From positions 1-41,482 of the forward strand of contig CAJCHN010000114.1 of the NCBI GenBank assembly GCA_903970285.1: a stretch of 41,482 nucleotides of DNA, in the 5' to 3' direction. The translations under genes were made by a program, and so were the position numbers. Shown one piece after another: positions 16,304 through 25,279 of the stretch (position 1 is the first letter of the stretch; each line of letters starts with the position of its first letter). The DNA comes from Rhodanobacteraceae bacterium (GTDB taxonomy: Bacteria; Acidobacteriota; Terriglobia; Terriglobales; Acidobacteriaceae). Below the pieces are notes generated by a model. That model was not told where the DNA came from, made no database searches, and saw only the letters and a program-made list of their open reading frames with translations.

Positions 16304-17032
16304 ATGGGTCATGCACCGGTGGTGCTTCTGGGGATTCCGGTGGTGGCGACGCTGGCGGGCGGGGTGCTGGCGATCCGGGCGGCACGGTGGTGGCCGGGTC
16401 TGGTGGCGGTCGGAGCGGGCTTGCTGCTGGGGGCGGCGTTTCTTGATCTGCTGCCGGAGGCGGTGGGGCTGGGGCAGGCGGCGGGGATGCCGGCCTCGAC
16501 GGTGCTGGGTCTGACGCTGCTGTTCTTCCTGGGATTTTCAGTTCTCGAGATGTGGTTGGACGGCTGGAAGGCGCGGCAGGAGGACTCCGGCGCCGGCCGG
16601 CGGACGATCGGGCGGGTGGGCGGCGGATTACTGATCTTCCACAGCTTTCGCGACGGAATGGCGATCGGGGCGGCCTTTGCGGCGTCGCATGCGGCCGGGT
16701 ACGCGGTGGCGTGTGGGATTGCGGCGCACGACTTCGGTGACGGGATGAACACGGTGCTGCTGACGACGGGCGGGGAAAAGGCTCGGGCGGCGGATTACTG
16801 GTTCCTTGGGGCGGACGCGGTCGCGCCGTTTCTGGGCGGGCTGACGACGGTATGGTGGCTGGTTTCGAGTCGCGGCGCGGCGATGCTGCTGGCACTTGCC
16901 GGAGGGTTCTTTCTGCAAATGGCGACGGCCGACTTCCTGCCGGTGGTGCGGGGCGGCAAGCGGGGGTGGCTGATGAGCGGTGTGGTGGGCGGTGCGGGAT
17001 TCATCTGGCTGGCGAACTGGATGTTAGGGTGA
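16304..17032 (+). CDS. ZIP-family metal transporter
   Basis: This membrane protein of about 242 residues has eight hydrophobic stretches and the paired histidine motifs of ZIP (zinc/iron permease) transporters: HSFRDGMAIGAAFAAS in TM4 and HDFGDGMNTVLL in TM5. The last helices carry FFLQMATADFLPVV, where ZIPs usually have an acidic pair. It probably moves Zn(II), Fe(II) or similar divalent cations into the cytoplasm. The frame extends to 16148, but the ATG at 16304 follows a GGAGGAGGAGG run and puts the first helix next to the N-terminus. TTG at 16292 or ATG at 16274 are alternatives. The 175-bp region before it is AT-rich in part (16148-16200) and could hold the promoter. Confidence 0.75.
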   Translation: MGHAPVVLLGIPVVATLAGGVLAIRAARWWPGLVAVGAGLLLGAAFLDLLPEAVGLGQAAGMPASTVLGLTLLFFLGFSVLEMWLDGWKARQEDSGAGRRTIGRVGGGLLIFHSFRDGMAIGAAFAASHAAGYAVACGIAAHDFGDGMNTVLLTTGGEKARAADYWFLGADAVAPFLGGLTTVWWLVSSRGAAMLLALAGGFFLQMATADFLPVVRGGKRGWLMSGVVGGAGFIWLANWMLG

Positions 17033-17205
17033 TTCGCGTCTGCCTGCCAGTCGACAGCAGGCGACGCGGACGCGGGGGCCTCGCCGCGAGTGAGAGCCCG
17101 CCAAGTCCAATGGATCCCAGGTTTGCTGAGTTCAGGTCAGAGCCCGAAGCTGCGAATCCCAGCTTTCGCTTGCTCCAGCAAACTCCTCATGCGAATCTCA
17201 CTCGC

Positions 17206-18402
17206 ATGCGGACCTTCGTTGCGGCTCTTGCTCTCCTCATTCCCTTCGCTGCCCAAGGCCAGAAGCCGACGCCCTACGGTGCCGTCTCGGGAACCGTTAC
17301 CTGCATCGATAACAACCTGCCCGCGCGGCTTATCGACATTACCTTGCAGCCCGTTCCGGACCCGAAGGCGCCGCAAACCGCACGATCAGCAGGCGATGCC
17401 GGTCAAGTTCTTTCCGTCCACCAGACGCATCTGGATGGGACCTTTCTCATTCCCCGCATCGCGCCCGGCCGCTACTACGTCGTGGCGCAGAAGCCGGGCT
17501 ACCTGTCGCCGGTCGCACTTTACACGGTGGAGGATGTCGAACATCCCAGTCCCGAGCTTCGCAAGATGATGGACGAGGTTATTCCGCAAGTCACCGTCGT
17601 AGCGAACCAGACCAGTTCCATCGACCTACGCCTGGCTCGCGCCGCAAGTATCTCCGGAGTGGTTCGCTGGGATGACGGAAGCCCCGCGCCTGGACTCTCC
17701 GTTCGCCTCCGCCACAAAGGCAAAGACGGAAAGTGGACGGACACTAAGCTGGCCAGCCGCATCTTTTCCGACGATCTCGGCCGCTTCCGCGCTGCCGGCC
17801 TGCCTGCCGCCGAGTATCAGCTGGCAGTTCGCATCGAGAGCCAGAATCACCTGGAGCAATCCATCTTTGGGGGTCGGGGTTCGACCTCAACCAGCCGCAG
17901 TGTGGAAACGCTGTATGTCTACTTCGGCGACACCTTCTTCCGTAAAGACGCCAAGCCGATCGAACTCGATGACGGGCAGGACGCGACCGCCGACCTGACG
18001 ATACCGGTCTCAAAGCTGCACACCCTCAGCGGAGCTCTGGTTGACGCGAGCAACGGCCACGTCATTAACGCCGGCAGCATCACTTTCAATACTTTGCCCG
18101 CCGCAGACGGCAGAAGCGAGGAACTGGGCGCGGCAGAGGTGGATGCCGACGATTCCACCTTCCGCATCGAGTTTATCCCTGAAGGCACCTATACCGTCCA
18201 TGTCCAAGACGCTCGCGACGTTATCCGGGAGCTTGTTCCGCCCCCGGCCGGCAGGGTTGACTTTCCCGAGGTGAAAGAGACGGTGCTGAAGCGGCATAGC
18301 TCTTTCGATGCTCCGTACACGGTTGAAAATGATGCCGCCGGCATCACCTTTCCCCTGTCCGCCGCCAAGCCTGCAGCGACCGTCACCGCCACGACCCGGT
18401 GA
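17206..18402 (+). CDS. Secreted carboxypeptidase-regulatory-like domain protein
   Basis: This 398-residue protein starts with a Sec signal peptide (MRTFVAALALLIPFAAQGQ). Several beta-sandwich repeats of the carboxypeptidase-regulatory/CnaB type follow. They show the usual pattern GxVxxxxxxxxPxxxIxVxL then GxFxIxxxxPGxYxVxAxxxGY, for instance near 85-110 and again near 145-190. No catalytic domain or membrane anchor is visible, so it is probably periplasmic or extracellular and structural or carbohydrate-binding. Such proteins are abundant in acidobacteria. The frame is open back to 16852, but only the ATG at 17206 leads directly into a signal peptide; its ribosome site is weak. It converges on pdxT, with a 106-bp gap containing no strong terminator. 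Confidence 0.75.
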   Translation: MRTFVAALALLIPFAAQGQKPTPYGAVSGTVTCIDNNLPARLIDITLQPVPDPKAPQTARSAGDAGQVLSVHQTHLDGTFLIPRIAPGRYYVVAQKPGYLSPVALYTVEDVEHPSPELRKMMDEVIPQVTVVANQTSSIDLRLARAASISGVVRWDDGSPAPGLSVRLRHKGKDGKWTDTKLASRIFSDDLGRFRAAGLPAAEYQLAVRIESQNHLEQSIFGGRGSTSTSRSVETLYVYFGDTFFRKDAKPIELDDGQDATADLTIPVSKLHTLSGALVDASNGHVINAGSITFNTLPAADGRSEELGAAEVDADDSTFRIEFIPEGTYTVHVQDARDVIRELVPPPAGRVDFPEVKETVLKRHSSFDAPYTVENDAAGITFPLSAAKPAATVTATTR

Positions 18403-18508
18403 CCGACGAGGGAACATTACCGCTGACCGAGGAAGAGCGGTGGAGGGCGTTTTTCGATGGATGTACGTTCACGGAAAAACGGCTTTTCGAGCAACAGGAG
18501 ATTTGCTC

Positions 18509-19111
18509 TTAGTCTCGCGCGATCGGCGCCGTGTGTGCCCTGACCGTGTCGACAAACAGCCGGTGGACGCGTGGGTCGACGCTGAGCTCCGGGTGAAATG
18601 TGGCGGCGAGCAGATGGCCCTGGCGTACCAGCACGGGCGCGCCTTCTCGACGGGCCAGAACTTCAACCTGATCGCCCACATGCGAGATGCGGGGCGCCCG
18701 GATGAACACCATCTCCAGGTCGCCGCCGGGCAGCGTGGTTGGACCGCGCAGGATAGTCGAGTCGATCTGCCGCCCGTAGGCGTTTCGCTCGACGGTCATG
18801 TCGATCGCCCCAAGGGAGTGCTGGTGGGGGCGTTCGACTCCGGTCGCGAGCAGGATGGCGCCGGCACAGGTGCCGAAGGTGGGAGTGTCGCGCACGAAGT
18901 CCTTGAGCAGGTCGAAGAAGCCATCGCGTTCCAGGTGCTTGAGGAAGGTGGTGGACTCGCCACCCGGGATGATCAGCCCGTCGAGCCCGGCAAGCTCAGC
19001 CGGCCGCTTGACCAGCCGGGCCTGGGCTCCCGCTGCTTCGAGAGCGTGCGCGTGCTTTTCGTAGGCTCCTTGCAGCGCGAGAACACCAATGACCGGCTTC
19101 GAATCTTTCAC
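18509..19111 (-). CDS. pdxT: Pyridoxal 5'-phosphate synthase, glutaminase subunit
   Basis: This 200-residue class I glutamine amidotransferase supplies ammonia to PdxS for de novo vitamin B6 synthesis. The nucleophile Cys82 lies in TFGTCAG, and H173 and E175 in FHPEL complete the triad. The PdxT signatures IGVLALQGAYEKH and IIPGGESTTF are present. Start is GTG at 19111 with AGGTGG close upstream, giving normal family length; the frame runs to 19243 but the extra N-terminal residues match nothing. It follows pdxS by 158 bp on the same strand. That is a long gap for subunits of one complex, but no promoter was seen in it. The two proteins should form the 12:12 PLP synthase complex. Confidence 0.92.
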   Translation of the reverse strand: MKDSKPVIGVLALQGAYEKHAHALEAAGAQARLVKRPAELAGLDGLIIPGGESTTFLKHLERDGFFDLLKDFVRDTPTFGTCAGAILLATGVERPHQHSLGAIDMTVERNAYGRQIDSTILRGPTTLPGGDLEMVFIRAPRISHVGDQVEVLARREGAPVLVRQGHLLAATFHPELSVDPRVHRLFVDTVRAHTAPIARD

Positions 19112-19269
19112 CAAACCACCTGAGAGCTGAGTGCTTTCGTTGAGAACGCGCGGCTGCGACAAAGCAGCTTTCGCCGCGGAATGGAGCTGGCGCCGGGCTG
19201 GGCGAGCCTTCCAGAAAGAACGCTTTTCCTCAGCGCGCCCCACGCGAGCCCCAGGACGGCACTAAGCGC

Positions 19270-20250
19270 CTACCAGCCGCGGTGCTGCATCATGTCGGCG
19301 TCGGCGATCATGCCGACGGCCAGGCCCTTCATGGCGCCGACGCACTCTTCCGAGCACTCGGCGAGAATGGCCGGATCGTTGAAGTGAGTGGCCGCGCGCA
19401 CGATGGCCTTCGCGCGGGACTGCGCTTCGGCGCGTTCGCCGGGATTCAACGGCTGGCCATCGACCATCGCCACATTCAACTTGATGTTGCCTTCCTTCAT
19501 AAAGATGCCGGAGCCGACGAAGACGGTCTGCGCACCGAGCTGCATCATCAGGGCGGCGTCGGCAGGAGTGGCGATGCCGCCGGCGGAGAAGTTGGGAACG
19601 GGCAATTCACCGGTTTCAGCGACCATGCGCACCAGCTCCAGAGGGGCACGCAGGTTCTTGGCGGCGGCATAGAGCTCGCTTTCGTCGAGCACGGTGAGAG
19701 CCTTCATCTCGGAGGTGATCTGGCGCATGTGCTTGACCGCGTGGATGACGTCGCCGGTACCGGGCTCGCCCTTGGTGCGGATCATCGCCGCGCCTTCGGA
19801 GATGCGGCGCAGGGCCTCACCGAGATCCTTGGCGCCGCAGACGAACGGCGTCGTGAAGGCATGCTTATCAATATGGTGCAGTTCGTCGGCGGGGGTCAGC
19901 ACCTCGGATTCGTCGATGAAGTCGACGCCCAGTTGCTGCAGAATCTGCGCTTCGACGAAGTGGCCGATGCGCGCCTTCGCCATCACCGGGATGCTCACGG
20001 CCTCGATGATTTCGCGGATCATCTTGGGGTGCGACATGCGCGCGACCCCGCCCTCGGCGCGAATCTGCGCCGGCACCCGCTCGAGCGCCATCACCGCGAC
20101 CGCGCCGGCGGCCTCGGCGATGCGTGCCTGCTCGACGTCGACGACATCCATGATGACGCCGCCCTTCAACATCTCAGCGAGACCGGTCTTCAGCCGCAGG
20201 CCCGGGGCCCCGAAGCTTCTGTGGTTGCCATTGTTTTCGTGATTTGCCAT
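19270..20250 (-). CDS. pdxS: Pyridoxal 5'-phosphate synthase, lyase subunit
   Basis: This 326-residue (beta/alpha)8 enzyme condenses ribose 5-phosphate, glyceraldehyde 3-phosphate and ammonia to PLP. The two swinging lysines are K92 ([14 protein letters not shown]) and K160 ([10 protein letters not shown]), and the Asp in [19 protein letters not shown] is the usual acidic partner. The GSGIF phosphate loop is near residue 255. After it comes an insertion of about 15-20 residues (around [20 protein letters not shown]) that shorter PdxS proteins lack. The start has GGGAGAGAGAA upstream. It precedes pdxT on the same strand. A 125-bp gap separates it from the thioesterase stop and presumably holds its promoter. 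Confidence 0.95.
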   Translation of the reverse strand: MANHENNGNHRSFGAPGLRLKTGLAEMLKGGVIMDVVDVEQARIAEAAGAVAVMALERVPAQIRAEGGVARMSHPKMIREIIEAVSIPVMAKARIGHFVEAQILQQLGVDFIDESEVLTPADELHHIDKHAFTTPFVCGAKDLGEALRRISEGAAMIRTKGEPGTGDVIHAVKHMRQITSEMKALTVLDESELYAAAKNLRAPLELVRMVAETGELPVPNFSAGGIATPADAALMMQLGAQTVFVGSGIFMKEGNIKLNVAMVDGQPLNPGERAEAQSRAKAIVRAATHFNDPAILAECSEECVGAMKGLAVGMIADADMMQHRGW

Positions 20251-20375
20251 GGGTTCTCTCTCCCTCGCAGGCTGGGGGAACTGGACGCATTCACAGCATG
20301 TCCAACCGGAACCTTAAGTCTAGCAGTTTCGCACCGGCAGGGTAGACGGCAACACGCAACCAGAGTCATTCGCTT

Positions 20376-20861
20376 TCAGGAAGCAGCCGCCTGCGCCAGC
20401 ATTTGTGGATCGATGACCAGGAAAAAGCCTTCGGCCCTGGCGAGCACAGTTCCGTCCTCCAGCAGCAACTCTGCCTGATGGAGCACTTTGCGCCCATCGC
20501 GCCGGACGTGGGTGCCGACCAGCCTGAGGGGAACGAACAAGGGCGCGGGCCGAAGGTAATCGACGGACAAGCTGCGCGTCATGGCCAGCAGGTTCAAGGG
20601 ACGGTTGAGCTTGCTCATGGCCTCGTCGAGCAGCGTGGCGATGATGCCACCGTGGATGTGTCCTGGCGGACCCTCGTGCAGGCGAGTCATGGTGAGCAGG
20701 GAGGTTGCGGTGATGACGCCTTCGGCGGAGGTGGCGACGGCAAACTCCAGCTTCAGCCCCTGCGGATTCTCCGGCCCGCAGCCGAAACAGAAGTTGGCGC
20801 GCTCATCGATGGTGCGTTTGTCTTCGGCGCTGACCCCGACCGGGGCGTGCGACTCAGCCAT
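20376..20861 (-). CDS. PaaI-like hotdog thioesterase
   Basis: This 161-residue protein has the single hotdog domain of PaaI-type acyl-CoA thioesterases, with the glycine-rich loop GPPGHIHGGIIATLLDEAM where the catalytic acid and helix lie, and a SLSVDYLRPAPL strand. The N-terminal NFCFGCGPENPQGL is typical of the YbgC/PaaI-like group that reads FCFGCG. It presumably hydrolyses small or aromatic acyl-CoA thioesters; the substrate is unknown. The frame is open back to 21137, but those residues are read through recQ out of frame. The ATG at 20861 overlaps the recQ stop by 8 bp (AATGGCTGA), so it is translated in coupling with recQ. Why the two are joined is unclear. Confidence 0.8.
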   Translation of the reverse strand: MAESHAPVGVSAEDKRTIDERANFCFGCGPENPQGLKLEFAVATSAEGVITATSLLTMTRLHEGPPGHIHGGIIATLLDEAMSKLNRPLNLLAMTRSLSVDYLRPAPLFVPLRLVGTHVRRDGRKVLHQAELLLEDGTVLARAEGFFLVIDPQMLAQAAAS

Positions 20862-23283
20862 TGCAGACCTCGATGATGGAAGCTCCGAAGCGGTCCAGCT
20901 TCTCCTGCCCGATACCCTGGATGCCCTGCAACTGCTTGAGCGTGCGTGGCCGCTCGAGCACGATGGACCGCAGAGTGGAGGTTCCGAGGACGAAGAACTG
21001 CGGCAGCCCCATCCTCTCGGACTCTGCCTTACGCCACGCCCGCAGCTTCTCTTCGAGCGCGCGCTGTCCCGCGTCCAGCCCGGCTGAGGGGTCGCTCTCC
21101 AGAGAACGCTCGCGGTGAAACTGCTTTGCTGGAACACCCTGGGTGGCCCGCGGCTGGCTCTTTGTCTGTTGAAGCTGCTCCGCAGCCTGAATCTTCCAGG
21201 TCGGCGCAGGCTGCTGGAGCTTTCTCGCGGGGCCAGCAGAACTGCTCTTCAAGACCGAACTATCCTCGCCCCGGCAGATCGCACATACTTCCGCCCCGTA
21301 GCGTTCCGCCTTGTCCGGACCGAAGCCCGAGACTGTAAGCAGCTCGGGGAGGGTGCGTGGGCGAGCGAGGACGACGGCTCGCAGGGCCGCATCCGAACAC
21401 ACGATGAACGCAGGCTTACCGGTCTTCGCGGCTTCGGACTTCCGCCAGGCGCGCAGCCGTTCCTCAAGTTCCTTTTGTTCTGCCGTGAACTCCGCCGACA
21501 GGTCGCTGCGCAGGGCTCCGCCGCGAATGCCGGCAGCCTTCCTTGCCTTGCGGTTCTGGTCGCCTGTGTCGCCAGAAGAACGAAGTAGGACGCCCAGAGG
21601 GTCGCCCGGTCCAATAGCAAAGCCTTCATGAGTCAGCGAAGCCTTCTTGAACGGGATGAGCTTGCCTTCGCCGTTGGTAAATGTCTCTGCGGCGATGGAG
21701 ATCAGGCCCGCGCGGGCGAGCCCGTCGAGAAGCGTCTCGAACTCGTTCCTGTCTTTGCAGATGGCAAGCTCGGTGAACAGCCGGCCCGTCGCCTTGGTCC
21801 CAGACGCGGCTCCGAGTGCTTTCAGGATGGCGCGAAGATTCCGATCCTGCGCGGCCGAGGGCTCGCTGAAGCTTTGCGCCGATGCCAGGTTGGGAGCGCA
21901 GAAGTCGCAGTGACCGCAAGGGCGGTGCGCATCCGAGGTGTCTCCGAAGTGGCGGATGAGCGCCGCCATGTGGCACTGCTGGGTGGTGGCGAAGTGCATC
22001 ATGCTGTCGATCTGCGCACGGCGAAACTCCACCTGTTGCTGGTATCCGGACTGCCATGCGGTATTGTTGTTGCGGCGCACGTTGCTGTCGAAGTCCACCG
22101 TGGCCGCGCCCTGCGCCGCGAGTTTCTCGGCGGCCCGTGCGAACGTCTCAGCGTCCATGTTCAGGCGCAGGCGGAGATCGTCTGGCGACTGGAATTCGTC
22201 GGTCAGCAACCGCGCGACGCGCATCAGATCGGTCGCGACCGGATAGTCGCGTTCCAGAAAGAAGTCGTGCATCTTGCGGTCGGCGTAGCTGTAGAGCAAC
22301 ACGGTTCGAGCGGGCAATCCATCGCGGCCGGCCCGGCCGATCTCCTGGTAGTACGCCTCGACCGAAGCCGGAAGCGCGTAGTGGACGACGGTACGCACAT
22401 CGGCCTTGTCGATGCCCATGCCAAAGGCGATGGTGGCGACAACGCACTCCAACTCGCCCGACTGGAAATGCCGCTGAACCCGCTCTCGCGTCCCGGCGTC
22501 GAGCCCCGCATGATAGGCGGCGGCCGGGAAACGCCGGCTCAGCTCGCTCGCCAGCTCTTCCGCCGCCTTGCGGGACGGCGCGTACACGATGGCCGGGCGT
22601 CGTTGCTTCTCTTCGAGAAAGCGCTGGGTAAACGCCAGCCGCTGAGGCTTCGACAGCTCCATGACTTCGATCGCAAGGTTTTCGCGGCGGAACCCATGGA
22701 TGAACAGGGCCGGCTGCTGCAACTGCAACTGCGCGACAATGTCTTTCTGAACCGTGGGCGTTGCGGTTGCCGTGAGCGCGATGATGGGGGCCGGGCGCAG
22801 TGCAGGCAGAAACTCTCCCAGCGCACGGTAATCCGGGCGAAAGTCGTGTCCCCAGGCCGAGATGCAGTGGGCTTCGTCGATCGCCACCAGCGCCGGCTTG
22901 CGCCGCGCCAGCATCTCCGGAAAGCCGGGAACACGCATGCGTTCGGGGGCGATGAAAAGAAAGTGCAGGGATCCGTCCAGGTAGTCGCGACATGCCTGCC
23001 GGGAATCTTCGCGCGACAGCCCGGAATGGATGCGCGCTACCTTCAGGCCGGCTGCCGAAAGCTTTGCCGCCTGGTCGTCCATCAGCGCGATCAACGGACT
23101 GACGACAAGGCCGGTTCCTCCGCGTGCAAGCGCCGGAAGCTGGTAGCAGAGGCTCTTGCCGGCGCCGGTCGGCATGACCAGAAGGACGTCGCGGCCTTCG
23201 GTCGCTGCCCGGCACACAGCTTCCTGATTCGCCCGGAAGCCTGAATGACCAAAAGTCTCGTGCAGCAGGGAAGTGAGCGACAT
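20854..23283 (-). CDS. recQ: ATP-dependent DNA helicase RecQ with two HRDC domains
   Basis: This 809-residue protein is a superfamily 2 3'-5' helicase used in recombination and fork repair. Motif I is PTGAGKS (38-44), the DEAH box is at 136-139 with the following CISAWGHDFRPDY aromatic loop, and motif VI is QEIGRAGRDG. The zinc-finger cysteines appear in CGHCDFC after residue 460, followed by the winged-helix region. The C-terminus carries two HRDC domains, about 606-670 and 742-809, very alike (both have LRAWRK and RPRTL), separated by a Gln/Pro-rich linker of about 70 residues. E. coli RecQ has one HRDC and 609 residues. The thioesterase gene overlaps its stop. Confidence 0.92.
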   Translation of the reverse strand: MSLTSLLHETFGHSGFRANQEAVCRAATEGRDVLLVMPTGAGKSLCYQLPALARGGTGLVVSPLIALMDDQAAKLSAAGLKVARIHSGLSREDSRQACRDYLDGSLHFLFIAPERMRVPGFPEMLARRKPALVAIDEAHCISAWGHDFRPDYRALGEFLPALRPAPIIALTATATPTVQKDIVAQLQLQQPALFIHGFRRENLAIEVMELSKPQRLAFTQRFLEEKQRRPAIVYAPSRKAAEELASELSRRFPAAAYHAGLDAGTRERVQRHFQSGELECVVATIAFGMGIDKADVRTVVHYALPASVEAYYQEIGRAGRDGLPARTVLLYSYADRKMHDFFLERDYPVATDLMRVARLLTDEFQSPDDLRLRLNMDAETFARAAEKLAAQGAATVDFDSNVRRNNNTAWQSGYQQQVEFRRAQIDSMMHFATTQQCHMAALIRHFGDTSDAHRPCGHCDFCAPNLASAQSFSEPSAAQDRNLRAILKALGAASGTKATGRLFTELAICKDRNEFETLLDGLARAGLISIAAETFTNGEGKLIPFKKASLTHEGFAIGPGDPLGVLLRSSGDTGDQNRKARKAAGIRGGALRSDLSAEFTAEQKELEERLRAWRKSEAAKTGKPAFIVCSDAALRAVVLARPRTLPELLTVSGFGPDKAERYGAEVCAICRGEDSSVLKSSSAGPARKLQQPAPTWKIQAAEQLQQTKSQPRATQGVPAKQFHRERSLESDPSAGLDAGQRALEEKLRAWRKAESERMGLPQFFVLGTSTLRSIVLERPRTLKQLQGIQGIGQEKLDRFGASIIEVCNG

Positions 23284-23454
23284 CGCGACTTAATCTTCGC
23301 ATGACTTTCGCCCTGCGCGTGCAGGGGTCATGTGCCGTGCGTGGTTCGAGTCTTACAGTCCTGGTTCCTACCCAGGCGGAAGGGAGTCGCGGAAACGTCA
23401 TCAGAGTTCAGGAAGTGACCCGTCCCTGCGCTGGTGCTCTTGCGATCGCCCCGG

Positions 23455-24819
23455 CTACGAAACCGTGTAGTTGGCCAGGTTGATGGTCACAGTATCATCG
23501 GGTGTCTTGGTCACGCCTCCGTCGCTCTGCGGATGCTGCTCGATGGTCATCGTGGTCGTCGTTACCACCACCCGCAGGTAGCCGTAGTCCGTGTCGTCAT
23601 AGCTGTTGAGGGTGAGGGTGCTGTCGATCACATAAGGCGTCCGCAGCGTGCTGCGCATCTTCGACAACGGATTGTGCCCGCCGCAACCGGCAACGATATA
23701 CGGGATCTGCTTGCCGTTGACGGTTCGCGTATACCGCTGGTAGTTGTGGGCATGGCCGGAGAAGACGGCGTGCGGCCACACCCCGGCTGTGGTGCACGCC
23801 GCGTCAATGTCCGCCAGCATCAAGGGACTTCCGCCATGCTCCGATCCCCCGGTGAAGGGCGGATGATGCGTCGCGATGATGACAGCGCCCGCAAAACCTT
23901 CGGTCTTGATCCGCGTGAGCGCGGCGGTGAGGAATTCCACCTGGCGCGAGTCGAGCACAGTGTTGGGGCTGCTGGTTCCGGTCTGCCCGGAGATGACGCC
24001 TGGATCCTCCAGCACGTTGCTGTAGAGCCCGAGGATACGCACGAGCGGCGCCTCGAAGGTAAAGTAAACCGCCGGCTGAATCATCGTGGTGCGGCTGAGG
24101 CCGCCGGCATCGGGCGCCGGGCCGGGAGTCGTCGTACAAAAATTCTCCAGAAACGCCTGCAGGCTGGTCGCGTTCTCTTTGGCATAGACAACGCCGTCAT
24201 GGTTGCCAGCTATGGCGAGGATCGGCGCAGGATAATCCCGGTAGGGTTCATAGAACTGGTCATAGTAGTAAGTCGCCTCGCCGAAGTAGTACACGACGTC
24301 GCCAAGGTGAAAGAAGAAGCTCGGAACATCCGCGGCACTCTCTTCACTGAAATCTGTCAGCATCTTATCGGCAACGAGCGACTGGGTGGCCGGACCGGAA
24401 ACACTTCCGGTATCTCCGACGGAATGGAAGACGATCTGCCCGGCAGCGGTGATGGCAGCCTCCTTCGCAGCGCCAGCTGATCCGTACACCTGAGCGAGCG
24501 TCAGTACCGGTTCCACCAGGGTGGCTGGAATCGGCATGGCAGGAAGCGGCTGAAGCTGGTTGATTCCCTGGACGTTCTTATCGGTCACCGGCTGACTGAA
24601 GGTGGTGGGATCGGGCGACGGGACAGGTTGATTGAAGACGGGATCGGTGTTTCCGGTTGCGGCTGCTGGCGGCGTGACAGGCGTGGGTTTGCCGGCAATC
24701 GGCTGCGGTGCTGTGGGCGGCTTCGGCTTGCGCCCTCTACGTTTCGGTTCAGCAGCCGTTGGGGCAGCGGGTGTGCCCTTCGCGGAGGTCTTCTTGCCCG
24801 GAGTTTTCCTGGTTGCCAT
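23455..24819 (-). CDS. Calcineurin-like metallophosphoesterase with basic Pro-rich N-terminal tail
   Basis: The 454-residue protein has the five metallophosphoesterase blocks in order: GDTG (135-138), GDVV (173-176), GNHD (205-208), THHPP and GHAHNYQR. A two-metal phosphatase or phosphodiesterase is expected, close to purple acid phosphatase-type enzymes. The first 120 residues are unusual: Lys-, Pro- and Ala-rich, with KRRGRKPKPP (26-35), which looks like an AT-hook, and no signal peptide or membrane helix. Start is the ATG at 24819; an upstream ribosome site is not strong. It is separated from recQ by 171 bp and divergent from the small basic protein gene. Substrate and cell location are unknown. 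Confidence 0.8.
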   Translation of the reverse strand: MATRKTPGKKTSAKGTPAAPTAAEPKRRGRKPKPPTAPQPIAGKPTPVTPPAAATGNTDPVFNQPVPSPDPTTFSQPVTDKNVQGINQLQPLPAMPIPATLVEPVLTLAQVYGSAGAAKEAAITAAGQIVFHSVGDTGSVSGPATQSLVADKMLTDFSEESAADVPSFFFHLGDVVYYFGEATYYYDQFYEPYRDYPAPILAIAGNHDGVVYAKENATSLQAFLENFCTTTPGPAPDAGGLSRTTMIQPAVYFTFEAPLVRILGLYSNVLEDPGVISGQTGTSSPNTVLDSRQVEFLTAALTRIKTEGFAGAVIIATHHPPFTGGSEHGGSPLMLADIDAACTTAGVWPHAVFSGHAHNYQRYTRTVNGKQIPYIVAGCGGHNPLSKMRSTLRTPYVIDSTLTLNSYDDTDYGYLRVVVTTTTMTIEQHPQSDGGVTKTPDDTVTINLANYTVS

Positions 24820-25068
24820 CGGTCCAGCTCCTGCTCTGGCTTGGAATTCAAATCGAGGGAACTATACGCCCGAGCGACGCACTTCGGATTAATAGCGCCT
24901 GGAAGTGATCTTCGGTCCTCAAGACCGGGTTGATTGAACTCAAGCGGTCCAAGGGGCGGGCCAGCCGATAGCGGGCCTGATTCAGGGTTTTTTTCATGGC
25001 ATGCTGAAGCGTCAGCGGGGCGAATGGAATGGCTTCAACGGTGTCCCGGGTTCATGAGAAAATCCGTT

Positions 25069-25272
25069 ATGAGCGATTTCACTCCGAAACCAGGCACAGT
25101 CAAGATCGGCGGGCTCGGCCGCCAGGCGCAGAAGCTGCAGGCCGCGCGCGAGAAGGCCGCTCAGACGAAGAGCGGCAGCAAGCCTGCCCCGGGCCAGTCT
25201 CCAGCTTCCTTCAAGGCGAAGGACTCCTTCGCCAACACCAAGAAGACTACGTTTCAACGCAAGGCCGTATAA
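25069..25272 (+). CDS. Small basic protein of unknown function
   Basis: I do not recognise this 67-residue protein. It is strongly basic (about 14 Lys and Arg), with a short conserved-looking opening MSDFTPKPGTVKIGGLGRQ, a lysine-rich helix, then a Ser/Pro/Lys tail ending TTFQRKAV. There is no signal, membrane segment or cysteine. Basic composition and small size allow nucleic-acid binding, but that is a guess. The frame is open from 24934; the ATG at 25069 is chosen because the earlier residues are of different composition, although the ATG at 25054 is possible. It has its own 52-bp hairpin just after the stop and faces the paoC-like gene. Confidence 0.6.
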   Translation: MSDFTPKPGTVKIGGLGRQAQKLQAAREKAAQTKSGSKPAPGQSPASFKAKDSFANTKKTTFQRKAV

Positions 25273-25279
25273 CTCCAGA

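Noticed and set aside
21628..23244. 538-codon open frame opposite recQ
   Set aside because: The minus strand encodes an unmistakable RecQ with all motifs; the opposite frame is Arg/Val/Ala-rich without any domain, a codon-bias shadow in GC-rich DNA.
23311..23326. CCCTGC-GCGT-GCAGGG hairpin upstream of recQ
   Set aside because: A 6-bp GC palindrome of this kind is expected by chance in such GC-rich DNA, and there is no T-run or gene end to support a terminator.
23325..23400. tRNA-like GTTCGAGTC in the recQ upstream region
   Set aside because: The flanking bases do not pair as a T-stem and no acceptor stem or anticodon arm can be built around it.
24960..25000. T-run (GGGTTTTTTT) before the small basic protein gene as a terminator
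   Set aside because: Only a 4-bp stem can be drawn upstream, and no gene on the plus strand ends there.
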